Shown here in pieces: positions 22,327 to 34,116 of a stretch of 64,000 bases of DNA. The position numbers and the translations under genes were made by a program. The notes below the pieces were generated by a model. It had not been told where the DNA came from. It ran no database searches and saw nothing but the letters and a program-made list of their open reading frames with translations. The stretch lies in NCBI GenBank assembly GCA_019828545.1, contig JACVRA010000138.1:372001-436000 (forward strand). The letters run 5' to 3'. This DNA comes from Paracamarosporium sp. OC-R06-R3 (lineage: Eukaryota; Ascomycota; Dothideomycetes; Pleosporales; Didymosphaeriaceae). Each line of letters opens with the position of its first letter. The stretch's first letter is position 1.

Positions 22327-24245
22327 CTAGCTCTGCTGTATATTCGGCGTATGGAATGGCATGTTGACCAGCCAATTCTCCCAAAATCTGATTCCTTCTA
22401 GGCCTTGTTCACGACATAGCGCACCCGCTTCTTCGGCCATCTCAAGCTCCTCGGTGGCAACGCCGACACTCCAACCAAACCGCTCCGCAGTTTCCTGCGC
22501 CGTGACACCTCTTCCATACGTCTGTACATCCCACAATGCATCTGTCGCCGCTTCATCGTTGTGCAGCTCTTTTAGCCATGCGACGAGACTTGCAACAGTC
22601 TTGTCGTCTGTGCGATCGCGCCCTTGCACCACTAAAAGTCCACTCTTGAATTGTCGAAGGCGCACAGGTAGCTTGAGTTGGTCCCACATCCTCGCCGCTT
22701 TTTCAAAGTCTGCCGGGCTTACCAGTTCTACGCCGCCCCTAGCACGGTTGAACACAGCCCAGAGATCGACCAATGTCACAATGCCGCCTTCTTTCCGTAA
22801 TATGCCACGCGTGTCGTCAGTCAGCCATTCCGCAAGGTTCCTAGACAGCTCTGAGACATAGAGAGACTCCGAGCCAGATCCAAGCATATCCTTGGTAGTT
22901 ACGAGACCTAAAGCAGAAGCAGATTGCGATGCCAGAGCGCTCGCTTCAGAGCTTCCATTAGTCCCTAAGTTCGCTTGAGAAGAGAACTGCTCAGCAAGCG
23001 CAATAATCTCTTTGGCGGATGTCATCAAAGCTTCGAGGTCCTCAAAAGCGCTTCCAATCATAGCTTCATTATTTCTTCTTTGCTCGAGGCCTCTCCGTTC
23101 AAGACCAGCTATTCCGACGACCTTGCTGCGCTCGGCGTCGACTGCCGGTGTGTCTGCATGGGCTGAATAAGAGTCTTCGAAAGAGCCTGATGCTGGACGC
23201 GGTTTTGGGATCGGCGGTGCACTTTGAAGGAGCCATTTCCGTTGCACGAGCGCGTTCTTCAAACGTTCGTAGAAGATTTTCTCGCCACCACTGCGAAAAG
23301 AGAACTTAATGGACTGAATGGTTTCGTCTTTCAAAGGGCTGCTGAGCGAGGGGCCTGGCGATTCGGCCCGTCCAATCTCTTGAGGTACGTCCAGCCTTTT
23401 GGTTGTTGCAGACCCAAGAGGGCCTCCGCACATTTCACATGTTGTCAATGACGGGTGATTCTGGAAAGTACAGCGTGGGCACGATATTGAACCAGACCCT
23501 GAAGAAGCAAGGTTTCCACTGCTTTGGACGGAAGCGTTTGAGGTTCCGTCGTTGTATTTGGGGGGCGGTCCTGGTGCTTGTCGGTTAGACATGGCAGATA
23601 TCGCAGCCTTCACCACATGCACCAAAGGAGGCTTTATCCCGCATGCAAGACATGGCGGTAATGGTGTTCGAGCATTCGCAATAGCAGGGTCGAAGTTCGA
23701 TGGGACTGGATTTGAGAAGGAGCATATCGGGCAGACCCACGTTGCGCTGACGGGTGGTGCAGCTGCGGGTGCAGGGCTTCCACGTCTCTCAGGCGTAACG
23801 ATTGCATTGCTCGCTGCGGCTGGAGCACCTCTAGAAAGCTGTTTGGACGGCTTAGGATAGAGAGTGATCTTGGGAGATGATTTGAGAAACCCGGCCTGTT
23901 GATGGTGAGCTACGCGCGCATATACCTACAGAGACGTACATAGCTTACGTAGAACTCTGGACGCTCTACATCTTTTAGGAAGATGGCTACGGAGTTTTTT
24001 CGTGGCTCGCTGTGGTCTACGTAACACGCTCTGTGCGAAGTCAAGTACGCCTGTCCGTTCTGGTACTGCGGAATTTTAAATTTGCTATGCCAACGCGGTC
24101 AATACGATATTGAGCAAGCAGCAGGCACGTGGGCAAACACCTACCCCTCGTACAAGCCAACAGCATCTTGTACGAATAAAAGCGTCTCTTCCGGCAGCAA
24201 AGATGGGCGCAATGCCGTCGTAAGGTCGAGCTGATGCAAAAACAT
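22327..24245 (-). CDS. ESCRT-II subunit Vps36
   Basis: Three exons (24245-24145, 24084-23949, 23895-22327; introns 60 and 53 bases) give 601 aa, an exact multiple of three. The N-terminal GLUE domain reads LLPEETLLFVQDAVGLYEG, then KFKIPQYQNGQAYLTSHR, then DVERPEFYAGFLKSSPKITL, each join spanning an intron. Two zinc fingers interrupt the GLUE domain: WVCPICSFSNP...CLACG and ISCPRCTFQN...CEMCG, the NZF type that binds ubiquitin, as in yeast. The C-terminal half (about 370-590) has the winged-helix VPS22/36 region, with MLGSGSESLYVSELSRNLAEWL and GVTAQETAERFGWSVGVATEELEMAE. ESCRT-II sorts ubiquitinated membrane proteins into multivesicular bodies. It diverges from the THP3 gene. Confidence 0.95.
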
Positions 24246-24561
24246 CCAGTCTATGCATCGGGAGGGTGTTGCCTGAAGCTACGAGTCCACGCGAGCTTCG
24301 AGGCATGAAGCGCGGTTTGCGACATGAACCATTCACCAGCCCCTCTTCGTCATTGGCGCGGCCGAATACGGCAAGCGCGGCCTTGGCGCCACCTGCCAAC
24401 CGCACATGAGCCTGTCTCACCGCACATCTCCCGCCTTCTCGCTCACCATTCACCACCGTTCCGCACTTATCAACGCGCGACTGATTTTCACTTTCACTTT
24501 CACCCATAGGCCTTTCACTCTGACCGTAGCCCTTGTTCCCTTAGCGCGTTAGTGCGTCGAG
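24246..24561. promoter_or_regulatory. Divergent promoter, VPS36 and THP3
   Basis: 316 bp separate two oppositely oriented start codons, so both promoters must lie here. A short CTTTCACTTTCAC repeat near 24490 is the only notable sequence. Confidence 0.5.
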
Positions 24562-26192
24562 ATGGCGATGCCAACCTCCACCTCCACCGTGGCGTGGTCG
24601 AGCCCGTTGCAACCACCCGCTTACAATCCTGTTGCCGCCCGCACAACTCTGGCTCGACCACCGCCTGCTCCAGTAGGTTACCATGGCTCTTCTATGCATA
24701 TGTCTTCTTCTGACGCTTTGTCGCAGGTAGCAACCGCCCCGCCCGCGAAACCGCAAAAGGTAGAGTGGACGCCGGAGGTCCGCGAGTACGTCGGTCGTGC
24801 TTTCGAAGCTGAGAACGCCATCCCGGGTATCTCTCGGGAAGATACCACGAAGAAATTGAAGGACGTTATCAGCTTTTTCGCTGAGCGGAGCCAGCTAGAG
24901 AGCGTCGACTGGTCTTCTTATCCCCTGCCTCAAGAGATACTCAGGGACGAGCGAGCGGCTACATGGGTTCAAGCTCAGCAAAATATTCTCTCTTCTTCTC
25001 CTAACGGCCTTGCCAATCCCACGTTTGCTACCCCCCAAACCAAGAAGCGCAAGTCGCAAGATAAGACCGACCTGTCAGAATCCGCAGATATGTCTGTCCC
25101 GCCTTGGCGTAGAACTAACCTAGAAGCTCGCATCACATACGCCAATGGCCACAACGAGAAGCGTCACAAGAAGAACAATCCCTCGGGAGATGTCTCAAGT
25201 AAGTCCGACCAGGCTGACCTGGAGAAACGCAAACAGCGCTTCCAGCTTGGAAAAAATAGCAACACCTCGACCCCACCATGGAGTTCTCCAAAGCCCGATT
25301 CCGATACAGACATGGACAGCGCCCCCTGCGTTGGTACCAACATGAGTCTCGAAAAGAGTTATTTCCGTCTAACGGCACCACCCAAGCCAGAGACTGTGCG
25401 ACCTCAGCACGTGCTCGAAAAGACCCTCGCGATGTTGAGGAAGAAATGGAAAGCAGAAAAGAACTACGGTTATATGTGCAACCAATTTAAGTCGCTGCGT
25501 CAGGATCTCACTGTGCAGCATATCAAGAATGACTTCACCGTCAAGGTCTATGAGAGTCATGCTCGGATTGCACTAGAGCAGGGGGATATGGGTGAGTATA
25601 ATCAGTGCCAGACGCAGTTGAAAGCACTGTATTCGCAAAATTTGCCTGGCAAACCGGACGAGTTTACCGCGTACCGCGTTCTGTATTTCGTGTACACATG
25701 CAACAAGACCGACATGAACGACTTGTTGGCAGAATTGACCCCAGCAGACAAACTTAAGCCGGAGATCAAACATGCACTTGATGTCCGCTCTTCTTTGGCC
25801 GTCGGCAACTACCACAAATTCTTTAGGCTGTATAATATCGCACCGAATATGGGCGCATACTTGATGGACATGTTCATCGAGCGCGAGCGTCTACATGCTC
25901 TCGCTAATATCTCTAGAGCGTAGGGAAGCCTTGCGCTACATTTTTACCCTTGCTAACGAGATGCAGATATATGAGTGTTGGGCTTCGTTTCCTGACGGAT
26001 GAACTCCAGTTTGGAGACGACGATGAATGCCGTGAATTTCTCGAGTCCCATGGTGCTTCACAAGCTATCGAGAAGAAGACCGACGAGCGCGGCGCCCCCC
26101 AGTTGCGTGTCAAAGTGAAGGAGGCAGCTTCCGTGTTCGAAAGCCTTCGTCAGACTGCGTTCGCCCTAGTAGACATCAAAGGCCAGAAATGA
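24562..26192 (+). CDS. SAC3/GANP-PCI family protein, Thp3/LENG8-like
   Basis: Two exons (24562-25919, 25967-26192; intron 47 bases) encode 527 aa, an exact multiple of three. The first half is low-complexity and polar, with basic nuclear-targeting-like runs (KKRKSQ, EKRHKKNN). From about residue 270 the SAC3/GANP/PCI domain is clear: VRPQHVLEKTLAMLRKKWKAEKNYGYMCNQFKSLRQDLTVQ, FTVKVYESHARIALEQGDMGEYNQCQTQL, FTAYRVLYFVY. The splice restores LANISRAYMSVGLRFL. Yeast Thp3 works with Csn12 in transcription elongation and mRNA processing in the nucleus; that role is assumed by homology. It diverges from VPS36. Confidence 0.92.
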
Positions 26193-26641
26193 GTTGATTC
26201 GACGACGTCGACACGACCTGTAACCTGGATGCCACATCTAGCCAACCCTCTTTGCACACTTTTTATGTTTTGTTCGATACCCTGCGCCACTCTCCTACGT
26301 CACTATTCTGGTCGCCCAGAAACCTACACAAGCATTTCAAACAGCGGTTACCCGGTAGCCCTTATTTCGTTTTCTGTTCTGAATCGACCGGAACGCGGGG
26401 AAGCCGCTTATGCGACATTGTGCGAAGGTCCTTGTAACCCCAAGCTCAGACGTTAGACGTGTCGAGATTCTTAACTTGGGTTACTCCGCATTCAAGTGAA
26501 GCCATTTCGACCCATCTGGTATGTCATACCTGCAATAATGGGCTTTTTGGAAAAAGAGGGGATGTAAAAGGAAGGAATCCACGGTGGTGGGACAAACAGT
26601 AGGGGTGTGGTGACAGTTTGGGCACTCGGGCACAACGGGAC
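26193..26641. other. Intergenic, 3' of THP3
   Basis: A 449-bp spacer; nothing supported beyond transcript ends. Confidence 0.45.
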
Positions 26642-27212
26642 CTATGTCTCCATGTCGCAGATATTGGCGGCTGAAGAAATGTCCGACGCACGCGAGGGAT
26701 TACGGATAGGACGCTTGCATGACTACTCACTTTCCCAACTAGGCAAGTATCCATCCGCGAAATCAGCTGGTCCCCGAACGTCCTCGCACAGCGCGACGAT
26801 TCCCTCTCCGAAGGTGACATTTACTGGATGCAGTATCACGACGGGCGGCAAACGACGTCGGTATGTAGCAACGAGGGGAGAGGCTCTGTGGTGTTTGTTG
26901 GAGGCGCCGGGTAGGACCAATGAGATGGCTGAGACGGCATTTTGGGTTGCGATTCGTTGGGCTTGAATGTAGTGACGGCGCGCGGATTCCTGTTCGAGCA
27001 GGAGGCGCAAGCAGAGGATGTAGTCAATGAATGCACTGGTTCACAAACGTTGCAAGCGTACAGGCAGCGCGTAGTCGGGGCGCTGAGCGAGTGGATATGT
27101 CGCGTGTGTGTGTGTGTGTGCCTGTGTGCCAATTTTGGAGGTGACGGAGCGAGGCTGAGGTGGTTGCGGGACGTGCGAATCCTGGCGGACTTGGGTGTGC
27201 ACGAGAGGCCAT
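26642..27212 (-). CDS. Hypothetical protein, model incomplete at the 5' side
   Basis: A protein-like exon (27035-26731) begins after the acceptor GTGAACCAG and reads AFIDYILCLRLLLEQESARR and later VEILHP-like text followed by CEDVRGPADFADGYLPSWE. A consensus donor GTGAGT and acceptor TTCTTCAG join it to a short last exon (26670-26642), ending in TANICDMET and a stop. A plausible first exon starts at the ATG at 27212 (MASRAHPSPPGFARP...LRHLQNW). However, no standard donor in the right phase links it to the next exon, and a CA/TG microsatellite occupies the expected junction. I do not recognise the family. The model may be a lightly damaged gene or simply unresolved. Confidence 0.4.
27104..27126. 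repeat. TG/CA dinucleotide microsatellite
   Basis: A run of about nine TG units, slightly interrupted at the end. It falls inside the hypothetical gene at 26642-27212, where an intron donor would be expected. Confidence 0.8.
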
Positions 27213-27925
27213 GGCCTGGTGGGCAATGCTAGGATGGCTGTCGCATTGATGCAAAGGACCGACTGGACACGACGCGAGGCTTGAGGGAATGCGGCTTCTA
27301 TTGGCGCACAGCGCATCCGGGGGCATAATTCACACGGGTGAAAGCTGCAGACTACAGCGGCTGACAGCGGACCTGCATCTGCTAGGTGGAGGCGCGGATC
27401 TCGTGGGCGTCTCCACCGTTCGCGCCGGACGTTGCAGGTTTTCATTCCTTGGGACTCTCATTGTCTGGCCGCTGTCGTCACGCAGGCTCGGAATCCCGCC
27501 AACAAAGACATTCACCCTGTCCGCCGCTGCGCCGCCAGGGCCTTGTCCGGCTGCTGCTGTATCAGCCACGCTAGCATCTGCATTCGCAGCACACCCGCCC
27601 TCATTTCTACACTCTGGCACTCTGGCACACAGGCACCCACGGCCTGCGAGGAACGACTCCACCGAGCGCCTGCAGCCCTACACAGTACATTCACCGCTGC
27701 GACGACTGCGCATCCCGGCGCACGGCCCTCCCCCGAGCCGCAGCTCATTTCCTCAAGCTTCCTCCCCACGCGGCCCAAGCACACCAGCCTGCCTGCCAGC
27801 CTGCCAGCCTGCATCCTGGGCGCTGTCCTTCGTTCACCAGCGCAGTCCTGCACACATACATAGCACGCCCGCCTCGCACCCTCTAGAGCCTGCTGTCGCC
27901 GCCCCAGCAACCGCCGCCGCCCGCC
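27213..27925. promoter_or_regulatory. GC-rich upstream region of BEM1
   Basis: A 713-bp, C-rich region (plus strand) leading to the BEM1 start, with pyrimidine-rich and GCCTGCCAG repeats near 27785. Open frames here are composition artefacts. It probably contains the BEM1 promoter and 5' untranslated region. Confidence 0.45.
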
Positions 27926-30031
27926 ATGAAGGTACATACGCGCCCGCCCTTCACCGCCGCCGAGTCATGCCGTCACCAGCGCTAACGTGCTCCAGTTCGT
28001 TCGAAGATCGGTGAAGGGGGAGAAGGACACACGGCCGCACCACATCTCCATCCCTCCCAAGGACGCCATCGCCATCGTGCCGCCCAAGAAGGTGAGTCGC
28101 CGCTGCACTGCGCTCGGCAGGCACCCGCATGCGCCCATCCTCCGCTCGCTAACACCGCCGCGACGCAGGTCATAAAAGCACTCTACGACTACGCCGGCCC
28201 GCCCGACGCTGCGCCCAACGCGGGCTTCCTCAGTTTCTCCACGGGCGACTTCTTGCACGTCGTCGGCCGCGAAAACGACAAGGAGTGGTACGAGGCCTGC
28301 AACCCGCTGCACGGCTCCCGCGGTCTGGTGCCCGTGACGTACTTTGACGAAGTGGGCAAAACGGTGCGCGACAGCGCTGGCTCCACAAAATCCACACCCG
28401 CGAACCAGCCCAACGCCCCTCACGACTCGGGCTACCAAGAACGCAGCATCACGAGCCCAACCGGTACCGACAGCAGTCAGATAGCAGGAAGGATGTCGCG
28501 GAATCAGGGCATGGGAGGCATGGGCGGCATGGGCGGCATGGGTGGCATGGGTGGCATGGCTGCCATGATGGGCATGGGCAAGGGCACAGGTGCCATGGTT
28601 TACGGAATCGTCATGTACGACTTCAAGGCAGAACGACCAGACGAGCTGGAAGCCAAAGAAGGCGAGGCCATCATCGTTATTGCGCAGTCAAACCCAGAGT
28701 GGTTCGTTGCAAAGCCCATCACACGACTTGGCGGCCCCGGGCTGATTCCCGTGTCTTTCATTGAAATAAGAGACATGACTACCGGACAGGCTGTGCCTGA
28801 TCCACACGAAGCGGTGCGGCGAGCGGGCGTACCAAAGGTCGAAGAGTGGAAAAAGATGGCTGCCGACTACAAGAACGGGAGCATACCCCTAGGCAAACTC
28901 GAAACCAATTCACAACAGACGCTCCAGCAAGGCATGGAGCGAATGAGCCTGAGCGGTAAGAGTCAGGCGGGCGGGGCAGCAAATGGAGGCTATGGTCAGG
29001 CCAGTTCGGTGAGTTTTGCCTAATGAGCAGCTTCCGCATTTGTCTAACTAACTTTACTGCAGGTCTCCTCTCATTCGCGCAGTGGCTCCCTCGCACAGCA
29101 GCCTCGTCAGGACCAACGCGCGTCTGGCTCGAACCTACTTGCGCCGGTAAAAGCATGCGTGCCCCGATATTGTTTCGCCGATGACATTTTCTGGTTCATC
29201 ATAGAGTGTCAGATGGAAGATGGCCGCCATTGGGAGCTGCAGAGGCTGTACCAGGATTTCTACGACCTCCAAATCCAGCTTATCGCGACTTACCCCCAAG
29301 AGGCCGGCACCACTGGAGGCGAGCGCACACTGCCATTCATGCCTGGTCCCGTGACTTATGTCACAGACAATATCTCCAACGGACGTCGTGCTAACTTGGA
29401 TGAGTACATCAAAAATCTCTTAAGATTAGGCCCGCACATAACTCGTGGCGTGCTGGTCAAAGGCTTCTTCGCGCCTCGGCAAGGCGATTACGAGATCGAC
29501 CCAGAAATTGTAGCCCAAGAAGAATACCGTCTGTCGCAGACATCAGGCCAGTCATCAAACCTATCGCAAGGTGCATCGAGACAGTCGTCGGCGGATCATT
29601 TGCAGGCCACTACACCACAAACCCCCTACTCGACGGGATCCAACTTCCCGAACCACCAGCGAGGCATGTCAATGGGTAGTACACAAGGTGGATTGAACCC
29701 ACCGCCTATACAACACCAGCATTCTGGATTGTCAGCAACGTCTACTTCTACAAGCACCGGCGCCGGATCAGCTCTAAAGATTAAAGTGTGGTTCGAAGAA
29801 GATAATTGTGTAGTTATTCGTATGCCGTTGTCCCTAAGGTTTGCTGATCTATACACCAAGCTGAAGGAGCGAAGAGCAGTGGAGCATCCCGAGGAGAAGG
29901 ATGAAGAATTAATTGTGGAATACAGAGACGAAATGGAGGGTCAATATTACCCGATTGAGAATGATGAGGATCTGGCAATTGCTGTGGAAAGGAACCCAAA
30001 GCTCTCGTTGTCGGTAATGACTCAAAGGTAA
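27926..30031 (+). CDS. Bem1/Scd2-type polarity scaffold
   Basis: Four exons (27926-27931, 27996-28091, 28169-29008, 29063-30031) give 636 aa, an exact multiple of three. The first exon is only ATG AAG. It continues FVRRSVKGEKDTRPHHISIP and IAIVPPKK. SH3 domain 1 starts VIKALYDYAGPP (about 35-100). A Gly/Met-rich linker follows, then SH3 domain 2 (YGIVMYDFKAERPDELEAKEG). The PX domain is VPRYCFADDIFWFIIECQMEDGR to LPFMPGPV. The PB1 domain at the C-terminus starts LKIKVWFEEDNCVVIRMP. Bem1 ties Cdc24 (through PB1) to active Cdc42 and PAK kinases at growth sites. The final CAAAG|GTAAGC looks like a splice donor, so a further small exon beyond the stop at 30029 is possible. Confidence 0.93.
28509..28559. 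repeat. GGCATGGGN nonamer repeat in BEM1
   Basis: About six imperfect tandem copies of a 9-bp unit encode a (Gly-Met-Gly)-type linker between the two SH3 domains. Copy number probably varies between strains. Confidence 0.8.
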
Positions 30032-31307
30032 GCATTTACGTTGTGTTTTGGAAAGTATGCGGATTTTGCTATTTGGAAAGAGAAAGGTCGTTGGGTTTTG
30101 CATCGTTTGGTTTTTTTGGATATGTGATGAGGTTTGCGCCGGGCTTTGGGTTCTTGGATATGCGACGAGGCTTGTGCTGGACTTTGGATTCCCTTGGCGC
30201 AGGAAGGGTTGAGCTGCAACTGGTGGGCTGGATCGGAGGGAATATGGGACAACTTTGGAACTGGCAAACACACGACTCTTCGATTCTTCTCGCCACCTTT
30301 CAACCTTTTCGACTTTACGGTTTCTCGGCACTCACGACTTGACGGCGTTTCAAAATGGGAGAGGATCAGTTCAAGTTTGGCGTACTGGGAGCATTACGGC
30401 GAACCGGCAACTGCATGCACCTTTCTATTACCCCGGCTAGTTGTGAATTTGGATGCGCATTTCGGTATTACAGGTGGGATGCTGTTGCTCATAAGGTGGA
30501 CGGGAGGGATTCTAGAGGGATGGTAGGTGCCAGTGGCTGCTTGGTTACTGAAACGGAGGTGTGTTTGGCTGACGGATTTACTCAACTGTTTACCCCTTTC
30601 ATGATGTTTGTTGGAGCGATTGAGCGTTGTTGATGTCCGCACATAGACATATGCCTGGTCTCCATGTATATTCGTGACACATGTCGCAGGTCGTGTGGTA
30701 TTGGGTGGGGTGTTTTGGGCTCGCATCAGAAGCATGGTATCCAGCAATGCCGGGGCTAAGCGTTCAGACGCCCTTGACGCCAGTCTCTGCTTCCATAAAA
30801 CACGAGCTCTGGAAATGCAGGGAGCTCTGAGAAACCTCCACACTCCACATCAACCCACACCGGCCCATCTAGGTCGAGACGTATATATCGCTCATCCGAC
30901 GCTACCCTGCGCTTTCCCCAGACCCTCGCGGCTCGAACGGGACCAGACAGAAGCCGATCGGATCGGAAAGCGGACCGCCCTACGCACGAGCCAACAGAAC
31001 GCGAGTGCACTGGGCTCGGTGCGCGTGGCTCCGATCTCGCTATCTGTGGTCGCGGTGCGGAAACCGACGCTAAGCTTGCTAAGCTTGGGGAAGGGCATCG
31101 AGGAAACCTACTGTACGATTGCGAGATGTACTACGTTCTCACTGCTACTGTGCTCCGTCTTAAGCGCACGTCGCCCGGCTCTATTGCGCGCTGAAAGGGC
31201 TGCAAGACGAAAACTGATAAGACGAAAGAGCTCGGATAGAAACAAGAACGATACATGGTGTAGCACGAAAAAAAAAACAAGTCTATCAATAACAAGAGGG
31301 AACTCGA
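30032..31307. other. Intergenic, BEM1 to membrane-protein gene
   Basis: A 1.28-kb region. It contains two tandem 38-bp copies (30116-30153, 30154-30191). Long frames, including one crossing into the next gene, do not look like real proteins. Confidence 0.45.
30116..30191. repeat. Tandem duplication, 38-bp unit
   Basis: Two direct copies begin TTGGATATG and end in CTTTGGGTTC or CTTTGGATTC, roughly 80 percent identical. It lies just after BEM1. Confidence 0.65.
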
Positions 31308-32424
31308 ATGGGAAATGCCAACGATTCACATCGATCCCTGACCCCAGATTCAGCTCCCGCAGACAAGTTCCCGCCATATACCGCCATCCAAAGTGTCGCA
31401 GAAACATCCGAAGTCTCTTGGGACGCGCCGGCTCTCCCAAAACCCAAGATGCCTACTACACTTCCCAGTCCTCCGCTCCCGACTCCTTCAATAACGGCGA
31501 AAAGCGCAATTGAAGATGAGAGTGCAAGGTCATGGAACACACACAAATTGGGGTTGAGAGTGGGCGTGGATGCCATGTCGGCTGGTTCGGCGGCCGTGTT
31601 GGTCGCGCCCATAATCACGATGATAGATAAGGGTATCATCGAGAATGCCAGTGGAAGGAATACGCTGGGGGATAGCTTAAAGAATAGCGCGAAGGAATTG
31701 TTATTGAGACCGCACCGGTTTCTGGGGAGCAAGCCTTTCGCACTGATCTTTGTATGTCTCTTCCAACTTGCCCTCTATCTTCCTCCAACAAGATACCTTC
31801 ACCGACCACGAAACCACCTCCGCTGACACAAGCACGCAACCACAGAGTCTCTATTTCGGCACCTACTTCACAGCCAACACAATCGACACAACAACCTCAA
31901 CCCTAAAATCACGCCCCATCTCCGAAACCACAGCCGGCACGCCGAAATTCATCGCCACCTCGAGCGCCAACCTCGCCCTCTGCCTCTACAAAGACAACCG
32001 CTTCACGCAGCTCTTCGGCTCCACAGGGCCCTCGCGCCCCGTGCCCCTCCCCACCTTCGCCCTCTTCACCGTCCGCGACTGCCTCACCATCTTCGCCTCC
32101 TTCAACCTGCCTCCTCTCCTCGCGCCCACCCTCTCCCAGCACATGGGCCACGAAGCACAGAAGTACATGTCTGCGGCGAGCGTCGCGCAGTTCGTGACGC
32201 CCGCCGCGGTGCAGATCTTCAGCACGCCGCTGCACCTGCTCGGCCTGGACTTGTACAATCGGCCCGGGGTGCGCGTGGGCGGGGCGGATGGCCGGGCTGC
32301 GAGGGTGCTGCGGGACTGGGTGAAGGCGGCGTTGGCGCGCATGGGGAGGATTATTCCTGCGTTTGGCGTGGGAGGCGTGGTTAATACGAAGGTTCGGAGG
32401 GGGTTTATGGAGAAGTTGGAGTAG
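31308..32424 (+). CDS. Conserved fungal membrane protein of unknown function
   Basis: Two exons (31308-31751, 31846-32424; intron 94 bases) encode 340 aa, an exact multiple of three. A Pro/Ser-rich N-terminal 75 residues precede several weakly hydrophobic helices: LGLRVGVDAMSAGSAAVLVAPIITMID, PFALIFSLYFGTYFTANTID (made by the splice), FALFTVRDCLTIFASFNLPPLLAP, and AQFVTPAAVQIFSTPLHLLGLDLYN. It ends RMGRIIPAFGVGGVVNTKVRRGFMEKLE. The even spread of amphipathic helices recalls mitochondrial inner-membrane carriers, but no carrier signature is visible. I know this only as a conserved filamentous-fungal protein. It is convergent with TIM21. Confidence 0.8.
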
Positions 32425-33103
32425 AGTAGAGTATGGTTTGGGGTGTAGGGCATACGGTATATAAAAGAGGGGGTCATGCATTCTGGGATATCTGGGTCAC
32501 TGGGATATATACGGTTGATGGGCCATTGGGATATATACGGTTGGGATGGGAGGAAGGGAAGGTACATGATTCTACGCTCGTGATGAAGACGATTGATAGA
32601 TTTGCATTTTGAGCGGTTTGGCGTTGGTGTTCGGTCGGGGTATGTTACGATTGGGACGTTATGCATCGTTATGCGTCGTACATGAAATGATCATTCCACA
32701 ATTTTTTGGTTATGCTGGTTCTCGGCAATGCATGTGTTTGGATCTCACAAGGCGTGACATGTAACTCGAGGCAGGTTGTGATATATAAACCTACAGGCGT
32801 GGGTCTGCCAGTGATGTTTGCATAATCAAAGACCGGATGCATTTGCAGACATGCTCTACATAGAGAGAGTGAGTCAGATCCCGCTCTCTGCCTTAGGAAA
32901 ATGCGTGAGAAAAGTGATGGTGGTACAACGTTGGATCATGTGCATTCTGCACAAATTCTCCCAACGGAGATGGAAAAGTCGTTAAGTGGTATGAGACTGC
33001 AAGATCTTATCAAGCATCAATGGCCTAACAAACAATGGCGCTGCCCAGCGTGCAAGCTTCCAGACTCTTTTCCCTGCTATATCAGCACGGCTCCTTCCGC
33101 CCT
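32425..33103. other. Convergent intergenic region
   Basis: A 679-bp spacer between two 3' ends. The words TGGGATATATACGG occur twice, 26 bp apart, near 32501 and 32527. Nothing else is supported. Confidence 0.45.
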
Positions 33104-33876
33104 TCACCACCACCTCGCGCCAAAGATCTTCGGCGCAACCTTCCCGTCCTTCTTCCCGTCCGCATTCTCCAGGTATATCCTCTGGTGACCCTTCACATCC
33201 ACTGCTAACGTATGATACTCGTACTCATTCTGGCTCGGTCTCTTCGTCAGATGCACATGCACGACACCCTGCCCTGAGGGTCCCTCGACGTAGAACCTGA
33301 ACCTCAAGTGCTCGGTGCCCCACTTGTCTGTCTCGGTGGTAGACGATATATAGCGATTGCGTGCCCAGCGCGACCATGAAGCTTCGCCATGCGCGGTGAT
33401 CTCGTTTCCAGGACCAAGTAGTCGCTGGCATTCGGGGTGGCTGCGGATGGCGGTTGTAGCGCGATTGAAGTGTGCGGTTTTAGAGTCGGGGCTGAAGACG
33501 TCTGCGAAGAGGAAGTATCCCACGCCACACTAAGACATGTCAGTTGGAGTCTGTATATATGGGACTTAAGGAAGCCTACGGTCATGACAACGCCGACTAA
33601 CACTATAGAGAGATTGACCGACTGTTGAACTGTTCGCGACGCCTTCTCTCCTGGCGACAGCTCGCTCCAGCGTACCGCGCCCGTGTCATTTGTTACTGTG
33701 ACTTGCCTCCGTGTGGGCTGCGGAGGGGGGCTGCTTGTCGAGCTCTGCGCTGCTTGCGCGGGCCGAGTAGTAGAAAATGCTACGCGTACTGCTGGTTTTC
33801 GGGGGACGTTGATGGGACGTTTGGTAATTGGTCGTAGGAGCTGGATCGCTTCGGTGGGCTTATAAATCGCTGCCAT
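33104..33876 (-). CDS. Mitochondrial import subunit Tim21
   Basis: Two exons (33876-33580, 33529-33104; intron 50 bases) give 240 aa, an exact multiple of three. The start reads as a mitochondrial presequence rich in Arg/Lys/Ser (LLRPITKRPINVPRKPAVRVAFSTTRPA, residues about 14-41). The matrix/membrane segment ELSPGEKASRTVQQSVNLSIVLVGVVMTCGVGYFLFADVF includes the single span. The intermembrane-space domain is typical Tim21: FNRATTAIRSHPECQRLLG, GEITAHGEASWSRWARNR-like text, LRFRFYVEGPSGQGVVHVHL. Tim21 links TOM to TIM23 and respiratory complexes during presequence import. It diverges from MSP1, another mitochondrial gene. Confidence 0.95.
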
Positions 33877-34116
33877 GGTGCTGTCCTGGAACTTGCGCAG
33901 GAAAGAGTTCAGATGGTGGAGCACACGACGGAAGCTTGAAGCGGAGGTCACTGCCAAGGCCGAGGCGTCAAGCCACACGTGTGGCGCACCAAGCGCGAGC
34001 GGAACAACATGCTCGTAACTTCACGAGCCAACGCACTCACTTGAGCCGCCGCGGCAGATCCCCCATCCTATCTTTCTACCACGCGCACCGGAGGCTGGAA
34101 GAGCGTAAAGCACACA
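33877..34116. promoter_or_regulatory. Divergent promoter, TIM21 and MSP1
   Basis: Only 240 bp separate the start codons of two mitochondrial-function genes, which must share this region for transcription start. Confidence 0.5.

Noticed and set aside
27289..28014. 241-codon plus-strand frame upstream of BEM1
   Set aside because: It is C-rich promoter or leader sequence with Pro/Ala/Ser artefact composition, and it overlaps BEM1 exons in another frame.
30674..31513. 279-codon plus-strand frame running into the membrane-protein gene
   Set aside because: It overlaps the true first exon in another phase and has no protein-like motifs.
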